A stretch of DNA of 64,000 nt from JAWKIW01 sp041394145 (GCA_041394145.1 JAWKIW010000019.1:1-64000), one strand, 5' to 3'; numbered from the stretch's first letter, positions 36,129-46,628 are shown. Numbers and translations are program-made. The notes: generated from the sequence alone by a model not told the origin.

Positions 36129-36998
36129 TCACCCGGCCGCTTCGACGGCGCGGGCCTCGTCGGCGGTCAGCGCGATCGTCGCGGCGGCGACGTTCTCCTC
36201 GAGGTGCGCGACCGACGAGGTGCCCGGGATCGGCAGCATCACCGGCGACCGCTGGAGCAACCAGGCCAGGGCGAGCTGGGCCGGGGTGGCGCCGTGGGCC
36301 CGCGCCACCTCGTCGAGGCGTCCGCCGGGCCGGGCCAGCTCGCCGGTGGCCACCGGGAACCACGGGATGAAGCCGATGCCGTCGGCGGCGCAGGCGTCGA
36401 GCACGTCCTCGCTGTGGCGGTCGGTGAGGTTGTAGCGGTTCTGCACCGAGACGACGGGAGCGACCGCGGCCGCGGCACGCAGCTCGTCGACGGTCACGTT
36501 GGACAGCCCGATGTGGCGGATCTTGCCCTGGGCCTGCAGCTCGGCGAGGGCCGCCACCGACTCGGTGATGGGCACCAACGGGTCGACGCGGTGGAGCTGG
36601 TAGAGGTCGATGCGCTCGAGGCGCAGGCGCCGCAGCGACATCTCCACGCACTGGCGCAGGTACTCGGGGCGACCGACCGGCTCCCAGATCCCGGGGCCGC
36701 TGCGGGTGAGCCCGCCCTTGGTCGCGATCACGAGGTCGGCCGGGTAGGGGTGCAACGCCTCGGCGATCAGGTCTTCGCTGACGAAGGGGCCGTAGGAGTC
36801 GGCGGTGTCGATCAGCGTCACGCCGAGCTCGACGGCCCGGCGCAGCACGCGCACGGCGCCGTCGTGGTCGGCGGGCGGCCCCCACACCCCGGGCCCGGTG
36901 ATGCGCATGGCACCGAAGCCGAGCCGGTGCACCGGCAGATCGCCGCCGAGGGCGAAGGTCCCGGCGGCGTGCGCCGGCCGATCGGTCGTGTCGGTCAT
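36129..36998 (-). CDS. Aldo/keto reductase
   Basis: The 289-residue TIM-barrel enzyme carries the AKR tetrad: Asp and Tyr in TLIDTADSYGPFVSE, Lys in LVIATKGGLTRSG and His in IDLYQLHRVDP. NADPH-binding parts are QGKIRHIGLSNVTVDEL and MLPIPGTSSVAHLEENV. ATG 36998 has a GAGG upstream (minus strand). It probably reduces an aldehyde or ketone with NADPH. The 190-base gap on its downstream side (35938-36128) shows no gene or strong dyad. Confidence 0.88.
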   Translation of the reverse strand: MTDTTDRPAHAAGTFALGGDLPVHRLGFGAMRITGPGVWGPPADHDGAVRVLRRAVELGVTLIDTADSYGPFVSEDLIAEALHPYPADLVIATKGGLTRSGPGIWEPVGRPEYLRQCVEMSLRRLRLERIDLYQLHRVDPLVPITESVAALAELQAQGKIRHIGLSNVTVDELRAAAAVAPVVSVQNRYNLTDRHSEDVLDACAADGIGFIPWFPVATGELARPGGRLDEVARAHGATPAQLALAWLLQRSPVMLPIPGTSSVAHLEENVAAATIALTADEARAVEAAG

Positions 36999-37181
36999 GG
37001 CTGCCTCCTCGCGGTGTCACGACGCAACCTACCGGCGAGACCACGTCGTCACCCCCGGCTGCCGGCCCGTCGCCGACAGCGGTCAGCACGTCGGCCGCCA
37101 CCCCTGCGTCACGCCATCGTCGTACGGTGCGGGTGGCGTCACCGGGAGCGGACGGAGGCCCCGGGCGCCGAGGTGGGTGGC

Positions 37182-38165
37182 ATGCACGCATCGGGACGAA
37201 GCCGGGCCGCGGTGGCCGTCGTCGCCGCCATGGCGCTGGCCCAGGCGGCCGTGGCCTGCGCGCCGTCGAGGACGACGGCGGCGTCGAGCTCCACGGCGCC
37301 GGCGTCGACGGCGGCACCGGCGGCCACCACCGAGCCGCGGTCGACGACGCCGGCGCTGCCCGGCCCGGCCGAGGTGGCCCCGTCGACCACCGCCGCGACC
37401 GACGGCACCGTCGACACGACCACGCCACGCGACCTGCTCGCGCAGCTCTCGGTCGACGACCGGCCCCACGGCGCCGCCGGCTACCGGCGCGACGAGTGGC
37501 CCCACTGGCGCGACATCGACGGCGACGGCTGCGACGCGCGCCAGCAGGCCCTCATCGCTGCGTCCACCACCCGGGCCCAGGTCGACCTCCCCTGCACGGT
37601 GGTCGCCGGCGACTGGGTCAGCGACTACGACGGCTTCGTCACCGCCGACCCCGGGGCGCTCGACGTCGACCACGTCGTGCCGCTCGAGGACGCGTACGCG
37701 TCGGGCGGCTGGGCGTGGTCCACCGACCAGCGCACCCGCTACGCCAACGACCAGGCCGACCTGTGGGTCGTGTCGGCCACGTCGAACCGGTCGAAGGGCG
37801 CCAGGAGCCCCGACCAGTGGCGACCCCCGAACCAGGCGATCTGGTGCACCTACGCGCAGCGCTGGGCCCAGATCAAGATCCGATGGCAGCTGACCGTGAC
37901 GACGTCCGAGCGCGGCGCGCTCGGCCAGATGCTCGACACCTGCGCCGGGGCGCCGGCGACATCGCCCCCGCCGCCGGCGGCCCGTCAGGTGCCCGACCCG
38001 ACCACGACCGCACCGCCGACGACCCTCGCAGGAGCCGGCGGCCCGCCCGTGTCCTTCAAGAACTGCGCCGAGGCCCGGGCGGCGGGCCGCGCCCCGATCC
38101 GCCGCGGCGAGCCCGGGTACGCCGAGAAGCTCGACGGCGACAAGGACGGCGTCGCCTGCGAGTAG
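37182..38165 (+). CDS. Secreted HNH (GmrSD-C-like) nuclease lipoprotein with Excalibur domain
   Basis: The 327-residue protein has a signal peptide with lipobox-like AQAAVACAPS and a Thr/Ala/Ser-rich linker (residues 30-80). An HNH-type domain follows, with WPHWRDIDGDGCDARQQALI, ALDVDHVVPLEDAYASGGWA (DHVVPL is the metal/catalytic core), NDQADLWVVSATSNRSKGAR and PPNQAIWCTYAQRWAQIKI. The C-terminal VSFKNCAEARAAGRAPIRRG with DGDKDGVACE is an Excalibur calcium-binding motif. This pattern is known for secreted actinobacterial nucleases that digest external DNA. ATG 37182. Confidence 0.85.
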   Translation: MHASGRSRAAVAVVAAMALAQAAVACAPSRTTAASSSTAPASTAAPAATTEPRSTTPALPGPAEVAPSTTAATDGTVDTTTPRDLLAQLSVDDRPHGAAGYRRDEWPHWRDIDGDGCDARQQALIAASTTRAQVDLPCTVVAGDWVSDYDGFVTADPGALDVDHVVPLEDAYASGGWAWSTDQRTRYANDQADLWVVSATSNRSKGARSPDQWRPPNQAIWCTYAQRWAQIKIRWQLTVTTSERGALGQMLDTCAGAPATSPPPPAARQVPDPTTTAPPTTLAGAGGPPVSFKNCAEARAAGRAPIRRGEPGYAEKLDGDKDGVACE

Positions 38166-38305
38166 CCCTCGCGCCACCCGACCGACGGCGCACCGACGAT
38201 CGCCACCGAACACGTCCGGGGCATGCCGGTGGCGACGAGCCCGCCCTTCTACGTTGGTGGCGACGACGGGCACGTCCGCTCGACGGACGAGCCGGGACCA
38301 GCGCC

Positions 38306-39631
38306 ATGACGGACGGGACCACGAACACGCCGGCGCCGCGGCGAACGGCGCCCTCGGCCCTGGAACGACCGACGTTGCCGCGCGGCTGGGGCGTGGGGCT
38401 GTTCGCCCTGGCGGTCGTCGCCCCGCTGCTCCGGGAGCGGGGCGTGCCGACCTGGGACAACATCTGGGTGGAGGACGGCCCCGTCTACGCCCGCGACGTG
38501 CTCCAGTCGGGGTGGTCGAGCGCCTTCCGCGGCTACTTCGGCTACCTGCAGGGCCTCGACCGGCTGCTGGCCCTTCCGGTCAGCGTCGTCCCGCCCGGGT
38601 GGTGGGCCGCCTACTTCGCGGTGGTGTCCACGGTGATGTGGGCGCTGGCCGCCGCCTTCGTCTACCGCACCAGCGCGTCGTGGATCTCGTCGGCCGCGTG
38701 CCGACTCGCCCTGTGCGCCGTCATCGTGGCGTCGCCGGCCGCGGCCTGGGAGACCAACGCCAGCATCTCCAACACGATGTGGGCGGCGCTGCTGGTGGTG
38801 CCCTTCGCCTTCCTCTCCGAACGGCGCGGCCGGGTCGACACCGCCCTGCGATCGATCGCCGTGTTCCTCGGGATCCTCTCGTCGCCGCTGGCGGTGCTGT
38901 TCCTGCCGATCGGGCTGGTGGCCGCCGCCACCCGACGACGGGCCTCGGAGGTGGTCGTGCTGACCGCCTTCGGCGCAGGCCTGGCCATCCAGGTCGCCGC
39001 CTGGCTCTCGACCGGGATCGAGCCGGGCTCGGCGTCGTCGTGGCGGCTGGTGGCCGACCTCTACGGCCTGCGCGTCGTGGGCTCGTCGCTGGTCGGCGAG
39101 CTGCCCCTCGACACGCTGTGGACCGAGGTCGGCGAGCCGGCGGTGCTGGTGCTGGTCGGGTCCTTCGTCGCCCTCTGGGGCGTGCTCTTCGCGCGATCCG
39201 ATCGCTCCGTCCGCCTGCGGGCCGGGCTGTTCCTCGGCCTGTCGGTCGTGGTCTTCGTGGTGCCGATCGTGGGCCGGGGCATCGCCGCGGTGGGGTTCGA
39301 CCTCGGCGTCTACACCCTCAGCTACACCCGCCTGACCATCGTGCCGATCCTGCTGCTGGTGACATCGGTGGCGATGCTCGTCGATCCCGTCGGTGGCCAC
39401 CGTCGCCCGTCCGAGCTGTGGCGCGCGGCCTTCCTCGCCCAGACCGCCGCCGTCGTGGTGCTGGGGTTCTCGGTGACGTCGGCGCGGGGCGCCGAACCGG
39501 GCTGGACGGCCGCACGCAGCCGCGTGCTCACCGAGCAGTGCGCCGGCCGGCCCGACGACACCGTCGTGACCGTCCCCACCACGCCGAGCACGTTCCGCTT
39601 CACCCTGACCTGCGGCCAGCTCCGCGGCTGA
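38306..39631 (+). CDS. Polytopic membrane protein, GT-C-like, unknown function
   Basis: The 441-residue protein has about ten transmembrane segments and an acidic loop early on (VPTWDNIWVEDGPVYARDVL), reminiscent of the Asp-containing loop of GT-C glycosyltransferases. Later segments include SPAAAWETNASISNTMWAAL and LGILSSPLAVLFLPIGLVAA, with a short periplasmic C-terminal tail (CAGRPDDTVVTVPTT). ATG 38306. No neighbour suggests a glycan pathway, so its role is uncertain. Confidence 0.75.
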   Translation: MTDGTTNTPAPRRTAPSALERPTLPRGWGVGLFALAVVAPLLRERGVPTWDNIWVEDGPVYARDVLQSGWSSAFRGYFGYLQGLDRLLALPVSVVPPGWWAAYFAVVSTVMWALAAAFVYRTSASWISSAACRLALCAVIVASPAAAWETNASISNTMWAALLVVPFAFLSERRGRVDTALRSIAVFLGILSSPLAVLFLPIGLVAAATRRRASEVVVLTAFGAGLAIQVAAWLSTGIEPGSASSWRLVADLYGLRVVGSSLVGELPLDTLWTEVGEPAVLVLVGSFVALWGVLFARSDRSVRLRAGLFLGLSVVVFVVPIVGRGIAAVGFDLGVYTLSYTRLTIVPILLLVTSVAMLVDPVGGHRRPSELWRAAFLAQTAAVVVLGFSVTSARGAEPGWTAARSRVLTEQCAGRPDDTVVTVPTTPSTFRFTLTCGQLRG

Positions 39632-39737
39632 GCACGACCGCGCCGGGGTCGTCGGGCACCGGATGAGGTCAAGCCCTTCGAGACCTTGCTCACGCGAGTT
39701 CTTCAGCTCATCTAGCTCGCAGATGCGATGTCAGAGG

Positions 39738-39743
39738 TAGGGT
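39738..39743 (+). promoter_or_regulatory. Leaderless -10 box of the molybdate operon
   Basis: TAGGGT ends six bases before GTG 39750. The 118-base upstream gap is less GC-rich than its surroundings (39665-39735), as expected for a promoter region. Confidence 0.5.
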
Positions 39744-39749
39744 GGCCCG

Positions 39750-40148
39750 GTGCCCACCTCCTACGCCCCCGCCCAGGTCGCCGAGCTGCTCGGCGTGAGC
39801 CCCGACACCGTCCGCCGCCTGTGCGACGAGGGGCACCTGGCCTCGACGCGCACCAGGAGCGGACACCGCAGCATCCCCGGCGAGGACCTCGCCCGCTACC
39901 TCGCCGAGCGTGACGACGCCTACGAGCCCGAGTCGCTGTTCCGCCAGTCCGCCCGCAACCGCTTCACCGGGATCGTCACCCGCATCGAGCGCGACAAGGT
40001 CGCCGCCGTGGTCGAGCTGCACGCCCCGCCGCATCGCATCGTGTCCCTGATGACCCGGGAGGCGGTCGACGAGCTCGGCCTGCACGTGGGCGACCTCGCC
40101 ACCGCCGCGGTGAAGGCCACCACCGTGATCGTGGAGGTGGCCACGTGA
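39750..40148 (+). CDS. HTH-TOBE (Mop) molybdate-responsive regulator
   Basis: The 132-residue protein has a MerR/excisionase-type helix-turn-helix (YAPAQVAELLGVSPDTVRRL, GHRSIPGEDLARYLAERD) followed by a Mop/TOBE domain (ARNRFTGIVTRIERDKVAAV, SLMTREAVDELGLHVGDLAT, AVKATTVIVEVA) that binds molybdate or a molybdopterin-like ligand. It leads the modABC operon; its stop overlaps the modA GTG. It is likely to sense molybdate and control this operon. Confidence 0.85.
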   Translation: MPTSYAPAQVAELLGVSPDTVRRLCDEGHLASTRTRSGHRSIPGEDLARYLAERDDAYEPESLFRQSARNRFTGIVTRIERDKVAAVVELHAPPHRIVSLMTREAVDELGLHVGDLATAAVKATTVIVEVAT

Positions 40149-41026
40149 GACCCACCGAGCCGCCGGCCCGGCGGGCTGCGCACGCCCCGTGGGGGCGGGC
40201 CCTCGTGACCGTCGCGGTCGGCGTGCTCGGGGCGCTCGGCGTGCTCGCCGTCGTCGGTTGCTCGGCGACGAGCCCGACCTCGTCGACCGGACCCGACGGC
40301 TCGGCCACGACCGCAGCCGGTGGTGTCACACCGGGCACGGGCATGGCCTCCGGGACGCTGACCATCCCGGCCGCCGCGTCGCTGACCGAGCCGTTCACCG
40401 CGATTCGCACCTCGTTCGAGGCCGCGAACCCCGGTGTGACCGACGTGGCCTTCAGCTTCGACTCGTCGAGCAGGCTCGCCGAGCAGATCCGGCAGGGTGC
40501 CCCTGCCGACGTCTTCGCCTCGGCCGACGAGGCGAGCATGGCCACCCTGGTCGACGCCGGCCTCGTCGCCGGCACGCCACAGGTGTTCGCCCGCAACCAG
40601 CTCGCCATCGTGGTGAAGGCGGGCAACCCCAGGAGCGTCCGCGGGCTCGCCGATCTCGCCTCGGTCGGCACCGTCTCGCTGTGCGGCAGCGAGGTCCCGT
40701 GCGGCCGGTACGCCGACCAGGTCCTGCAGCGGGCGGGCGTGTCCATCCCGGCCGACGAGGTGACCCGCGGCCCGAACGTCAAGGCAACGCTCGGCGCCGT
40801 GGCCGACGGCGACGCCGACGCCGGCATCGTCTACGTCACCGACGTCACCGGTGACCGCGTCGAGGCGGTGTCCATCCCGGCCGACCAGAACGCCGTCGCC
40901 TCCTACCCGATCGCGGTGCTCGCCGAGGCGAGGAACCCCGGCGCCGCCCAGGCGTTCGTCGCCCAGGTCCTCGGCCCCGACGGCCAGGCCGCGCTGCGAG
41001 CGGCCGGCTTCCTGCCACCGAGCTGA
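40145..41026 (+). CDS. modA: Molybdate ABC transporter substrate-binding lipoprotein ModA
   Basis: The 293-residue protein has a lipoprotein signal (VLGALGVLAVVGCSATS) and the ModA fold: GTLTIPAAASLTEPFTAIRT, VAFSFDSSSRLAEQIRQGAP, ADVFASADEASMATLVDAGL, FARNQLAIVVKAGNPRS and DADAGIVYVTDVTGDRVEAV. Ser in AAASL and SSSR form the oxyanion-binding site. GTG 40145 overlaps the regulator stop. It captures molybdate (possibly tungstate) outside the membrane for ModB/ModC. Confidence 0.92.
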   Translation: MRPTEPPARRAAHAPWGRALVTVAVGVLGALGVLAVVGCSATSPTSSTGPDGSATTAAGGVTPGTGMASGTLTIPAAASLTEPFTAIRTSFEAANPGVTDVAFSFDSSSRLAEQIRQGAPADVFASADEASMATLVDAGLVAGTPQVFARNQLAIVVKAGNPRSVRGLADLASVGTVSLCGSEVPCGRYADQVLQRAGVSIPADEVTRGPNVKATLGAVADGDADAGIVYVTDVTGDRVEAVSIPADQNAVASYPIAVLAEARNPGAAQAFVAQVLGPDGQAALRAAGFLPPS

Positions 41027-41039
41027 GCCGAGCGCGCCG

Positions 41040-41918
41040 ATGGCCACCGCGACGCCCGTTCCCCGCCCGGTCGACCACGGCGCCGCGACCCGCGACCGGG
41101 CCCGCCGCCGGCCACCGGTCGCCGTGGTCGGCGTGGCCGCGCTCGGCGTGCTGTTCTTCGCCCTTCCGCTGGTGGGCCTGCTGCAGCGGGCGTCGTGGTC
41201 GACCCTGGCCGCCGACCTGACCACGCCCGAGGCCCGGGCCGCGTTGCGCCTGTCGCTGGTGTGCTCGCTGTCGGCCGCCGCCCTCTCGGTGCTGGTGGGC
41301 CTGCCCCTGGCCTGGACGCTGGCCCGGGTGCCGTTCCCGGGCAAGCCGCTGGTGCGGGCCCTCGTCCTGCTGCCGCTGGTGCTGCCGCCGGTGGTGGGCG
41401 GCGTGGCCCTGCTCGGCGCCTTCGCCCGTCGGGGCATCGTGGGTGGCCCGCTGTACGACTGGACCAGTGACGGCGGGCCGCTCGGGTGGCTGCCCGGGGG
41501 CCCGATCCAGCTCACCTTCACGACCGCCGGCGCGGTCATGGCCGAGACCTTCGTCGCGCTCCCCTTCTTCGTCATCACCGTCGAGGCCGGGCTGCGCACC
41601 ATGGACACCCGCTTCGAGCAGGTGGCCGCCACCCTCGGCGCCCGGCGGTGGACCACCTTCCGCCGCGTCACGCTGCCCTTGGTCGCCCCATCCGTCGTGG
41701 CCGGCGCGGTGCTCGCCTGGGCGCGGGCGCTCGGCGAGTTCGGCGCCACCATCACCTTCGCCGGCAACGTGCAGGGCCGGACCCAGACGTTGCCGCTCGC
41801 CGTCTACCTGTTCCTGGAGGGCCGCCAGGACGCGGCGATCGCCCTCAGCCTGGTGCTGCTGGCGGTGTCGCTGGTCGTGCTGGCGGCCCTGCGCGACCGG
41901 TGGCTGGTGCGGGCGTGA
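41040..41918 (+). CDS. modB: Molybdate ABC transporter permease ModB
   Basis: The 292-residue permease has about six transmembrane helices and the BPD-transporter core: RLSLVCSLSAAALSVLVGLP, LVLPPVVGGVALLGAF, and the EAA loop EQVAATLGARRWTTFRRVTLP. WARALGEFGATITFAGN is typical of ModB. ATG 41040. Its TGA overlaps the GTG of modC, so the two are coupled. Confidence 0.92.
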   Translation: MATATPVPRPVDHGAATRDRARRRPPVAVVGVAALGVLFFALPLVGLLQRASWSTLAADLTTPEARAALRLSLVCSLSAAALSVLVGLPLAWTLARVPFPGKPLVRALVLLPLVLPPVVGGVALLGAFARRGIVGGPLYDWTSDGGPLGWLPGGPIQLTFTTAGAVMAETFVALPFFVITVEAGLRTMDTRFEQVAATLGARRWTTFRRVTLPLVAPSVVAGAVLAWARALGEFGATITFAGNVQGRTQTLPLAVYLFLEGRQDAAIALSLVLLAVSLVVLAALRDRWLVRA

Positions 41919-43008
41919 GCGGCGGGCCCGACGAGTGGCCGGCCGACGACGGTCGGCGCGGCCTGCACGCCGACCTCGACGTGCGCCGGGACGGCTTCGG
42001 TCTACAAGCGACGATCGACGCCGAGGCCGGACGCATCGTCGCCGTGCTCGGCCCGAACGGTGCGGGCAAGACCACCGCCCTGCACACCCTGGCCGGCCTG
42101 CTCGCCCTCGACGGCGGGCGGATCGAGCTCGACGGGGTGGTGCTCGACGACCCCGCCGCCGACGTGTTCACGCCACCCGAACGACGACCCGTCTCGCTGG
42201 TGTTCCAGGACCACCTGCTGTTCCCCCACCTCAGCGCGGCCGACAACGTGGCCTTCGGGCTGCGCGCCACCGGCACCCCGAAGGCCGAGGCGGCGCGCGC
42301 CGCCCGCGCCTGGCTCGGGCGCGTCGGCCTCGCCGAGCTGGCCGAGCGCCGGCCGGCGACGCTGTCGGGCGGCCAGGCCCAGCGGGTCGCGCTGGCCCGC
42401 GCCCTGGCCACCCGTCCTCGCCTCCTGCTCCTCGACGAGCCTGGCGGCGCTCGGCGCGTCGACCCAGGCCGACGTGCGCCGCGCTGCGCCGGCGCCTCGC
42501 CGGCTTCGACGGCGCCGCAGTGCTCGTCACCCACGACCCGCTCGACGCCTTCGCCCTCGCCGACGCGGTCGTCGTGGTCGACCACGGCGTCGTCACCCAG
42601 GCCGGGCCCGTCGCCGAGCTCACCGCCCGACCGCGGTCGCGTTACGTCGCCGACCTCGTCGGCCTCAACCTCGTCGCCGGCACGGCCCACCAGCGCACCG
42701 TCGCCGTCGCCGGGACCGACGCCACCATCGCCCTCGCGGACCCCGCCGACGGCGAGGTGCTGGTGCGCATCCACCCCCATGCGGTCGCCGTGCACACCTC
42801 CGAGCCCGCCGGCAGCCCCCGCAACCGGTGGCCGGCCCGCATCGCCGGCATCGACCTGTTCGGCGACCGCGTGCGGTTGCGCCTCGACGGTGCGGTGCCC
42901 CTCGTCGCCGAGGTCACCACCGAGGCGCTCACCGCCCTGGGCCTGCACGAGGGGGCCGACGTGTGGGCCTCGGTCAAGGCGACCGAGATCACCACCTACC
43001 CCCGCTGA
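41915..43008 (+). pseudogene. modC: Molybdate ABC transporter ATP-binding protein ModC (frameshifted)
   Basis: The N-terminal part reads cleanly: Walker A VLGPNGAGKTTALHTLAGLL, Q-loop LVFQDHLLFPHLS, signature ATLSGGQAQRVALARALATR and Walker B LLLLDEP. Directly after DEP (about 42440) the frame changes to read LAALGASTQADVRRA. Near 42482 it changes again to read RRRLAGFDGAAVLVTHDPLD (H-loop) and a C-terminal TOBE domain (VLVRIHPHAVAVHTSEPAG, LTALGLHEGADVWASVKATE). Each change fits loss of a GC pair from a short GC run. Either modC is broken, which would block this uptake route, or the assembly has two 2-base errors. Confidence 0.85.
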
Positions 43009-43045
43009 GCCGCCGAGAGCACACCCCTCCCCCCTCCCGGCTTCT

Positions 43046-43085
43046 TGTCATGCGATCGAGCGCCCCAGCACCCGAATCGATGACA
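43046..43085. repeat. Dispersed 40-bp hairpin repeat, copy C
   Basis: The outer arms TGTCAT/ATGACA pair perfectly, with the terminal pair T-A where copy B has C-G. The inner part is more diverged than in copies A and B. It lies between convergent modC and the amidohydrolase, followed by GGAACGCG. Confidence 0.6.
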
Positions 43086-43125
43086 GGAACGCGATGGGTG
43101 GGGGCGATGGAGGGCCGGGGGGCGG

Positions 43126-44814
43126 TCAGGTTCGGGCGAACTCACGCAGGACGCGGCCCGGGCGGGCGCCGGTGTGCTCGCCCTGCTCGGTCACCACCTC
43201 GCCGTTGACGATCGTGGCGGCGTAGCCCGACGCCCGCACCAGCAGGCGCCCGCTGCCACCCGGGACGTCGTTGACGTAGGTCGGGTAGCCGACCTGCAGG
43301 CCCTGCGGATCGAACACGTTGAGGTCGGCGAAGCGGCCGACCTCGAGCGTGCCCCGGTCGACGAGGCCGAGCACCGCCGCCGGCGAGGACGTGAGCCGGC
43401 GCACCGCCTCGGGCAGGGACACGATGCCGCGCTCGCGGCACCAGTGGGCGAGGAAGTGGGTCGGCGCATCGGCGTCGCAGATCTGGCCGGCATGGGCGCC
43501 GGCGTCGCCGGCCCCCGGATAGACGGCGTCGAGCGACAGCAGCCCGCCCAGGGCGGCGCGGTTGCGGTGGAAGAACCACACGTTGAACAGCTCGCGGCCC
43601 TCGCTGGCCAGCAGGCGGTCGACCACCACCTCGACGGGATGGACCCCCGCCTCCTCGGCCAGCTCGGCCACCGATCGGCCGCCCTCGACGTCGTAGTCGG
43701 GGACCTCGCCGGTGCCGAGCGGGTGGATGAAGCGCGGGTCGTACCACAGGCCCCGCTCCACGCCGTCGGCGACCAGCTCGGCGCGGGTGGCGGGATCGGC
43801 CAGGGCCTCGACGCGGTCGGCCAGCGTGGGGAGGGACAGCACCCGGGCCCACGACGCCGAGCGCACCGGTCCCACCTGGGCCAGGCCGACCAGGGTGCCG
43901 CTCGGACGGGTCATGGTGTAGGCGGTGATGCGGCCCCGCTCGGCCCGGGTCTGGTCCAAGAAGCCCGCCCACAGGTCGACGATGCCGGGGTTGTGGTCGT
44001 TGCCGGGCCCCGCCGCGAACAGCACGTCACCGGCCCGCTCGGCCATCGTCTGCAGCAGCCCGAACTCGGTGCCGGCGCGGGTCTCGAAGTCGAGCACCGC
44101 CTGGAACAGGCCGCCGCCGGCGTCGTTCATGCCGTCGGCCATCGCCAGGTGCTCGTCGACGCCGGCGTAGGTGCCGGGCACCTTGCGGCCGTCGGGGACC
44201 ACGTGCACCAAGATGCGCGAGGTCGAGTAGCCGACGGCGCCCCCGGCGACCGACTCGGCCACCAGCTCGCGCAGGCGGGCCAGCTCGGCGGGGGTGGGCT
44301 CGGCACCTTCGACCATGGAGCGCTCCCCCATCACCTGGTAGCGCAGGGCGCAGTGGCCGACCAGGCCGACGACGTTGAGCGCCGGCGCCAGGCGCTGCAC
44401 CGAGTCGAGGTACTCGGGGTAGCTGTGCCAGTCCCACGGGAGTCCGCCGAGGATGGCGTCGCGGGGGATGTCCTCGACGCTCTCCATCATCTCGGCCAGG
44501 TACGCCTGCCCGTCGGGGGCCACCGGGGCGAAGCTCACCCCGCAGTTGCCGATGAGCGCGGTGGTCACGCCCTGCCAGGAGCACGACGTCATGAACGGGT
44601 CCCAGGCCACCTGGGCGTCGAGGTGGGTGTGCAGGTCGACGAAGCCGGGGGTGACGGCGAGCCCGGTGGCGTCGATCTCCCGTCGGGCCTCGGCCCCGGC
44701 GAGGTCGCCGACGGCGCTGATGCGGTCGCCGTCGACGGCCACGTCGGCCCGCACGGCGTCGGCTCCGGTGCCGTCGAGGACGGTGCCGTTGCGGATGATC
44801 AGGTCGTGCGCCAT
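43126..44814 (-). CDS. N-acyl-D-amino-acid deacylase-type amidohydrolase
   Basis: The 562-residue enzyme opens with LIIRNGTVLDGTGADAVRAD and has the metal-binding VTPGFVDLHTHLDAQVAWDP, then VTTALIGNCGVSFAPVAPDG (the family Cys ligand), EGRELFNVWFFHRNR and YPGAGDAGAHAGQICDADAP. These match the D-aminoacylase branch of the amidohydrolases, many of which act on other cyclic amides. ATG 44814. A minus-strand TAGGAT (44907-44902) would give a leader of about 85 bases that contains three 13-bp repeats. Confidence 0.85.
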   Translation of the reverse strand: MAHDLIIRNGTVLDGTGADAVRADVAVDGDRISAVGDLAGAEARREIDATGLAVTPGFVDLHTHLDAQVAWDPFMTSCSWQGVTTALIGNCGVSFAPVAPDGQAYLAEMMESVEDIPRDAILGGLPWDWHSYPEYLDSVQRLAPALNVVGLVGHCALRYQVMGERSMVEGAEPTPAELARLRELVAESVAGGAVGYSTSRILVHVVPDGRKVPGTYAGVDEHLAMADGMNDAGGGLFQAVLDFETRAGTEFGLLQTMAERAGDVLFAAGPGNDHNPGIVDLWAGFLDQTRAERGRITAYTMTRPSGTLVGLAQVGPVRSASWARVLSLPTLADRVEALADPATRAELVADGVERGLWYDPRFIHPLGTGEVPDYDVEGGRSVAELAEEAGVHPVEVVVDRLLASEGRELFNVWFFHRNRAALGGLLSLDAVYPGAGDAGAHAGQICDADAPTHFLAHWCRERGIVSLPEAVRRLTSSPAAVLGLVDRGTLEVGRFADLNVFDPQGLQVGYPTYVNDVPGGSGRLLVRASGYAATIVNGEVVTEQGEHTGARPGRVLREFART

Positions 44815-44830
44815 CGAGGCCCCCTCGTCA

Positions 44831-44869
44831 CTCGGGCTCGTCGCTCGGGCTCGTCGCTCGGGCTCGTCG
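44831..44869. repeat. Three tandem copies of a 13-bp unit
   Basis: CTCGGGCTCGTCG is repeated exactly three times (44831, 44844, 44857), with a degenerate fourth copy. It lies in the 5' leader of the D-aminoacylase gene, close to the ribosome-binding region. Confidence 0.75.
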
Positions 44870-44980
44870 CTCCGGGCTGCTCACCCGAGCACCCACCGGT
44901 GATCCTAGGACGCGACCTGCCCGACCTCGGATCGGCCCGGGACGGCGACGGACGGGGCCAACCCGTCCGCCGCCACGGTG

Positions 44981-44998
44981 CGATCGGTTGACCGATCG
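44981..44998. promoter_or_regulatory. Perfect 18-bp operator dyad before the acyl-CoA ligase
   Basis: CGATCGGT-TG-ACCGATCG is a perfect inverted repeat located 27 bases before the ligase start at 45025 and upstream of the divergent deacylase. It has the form of a TetR-family operator. No regulator gene lies next to it. Confidence 0.6.
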
Positions 44999-45024
44999 CC
45001 GAACCGGTGGGAAGGTCCCGACTC

Positions 45025-46596
<1,572 letters not shown>

Positions 46597-46628
46597 CGCC
46601 TCCGCTCGCCGCCTCCCGAGGTCGGCGA

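Noticed and set aside
45007..45024. Upstream GTG start (45007) for the acyl-CoA ligase
   Set aside because: It would place the ribosome-binding-like GGGAAGG inside the coding region; GTG 45025 has better spacing.
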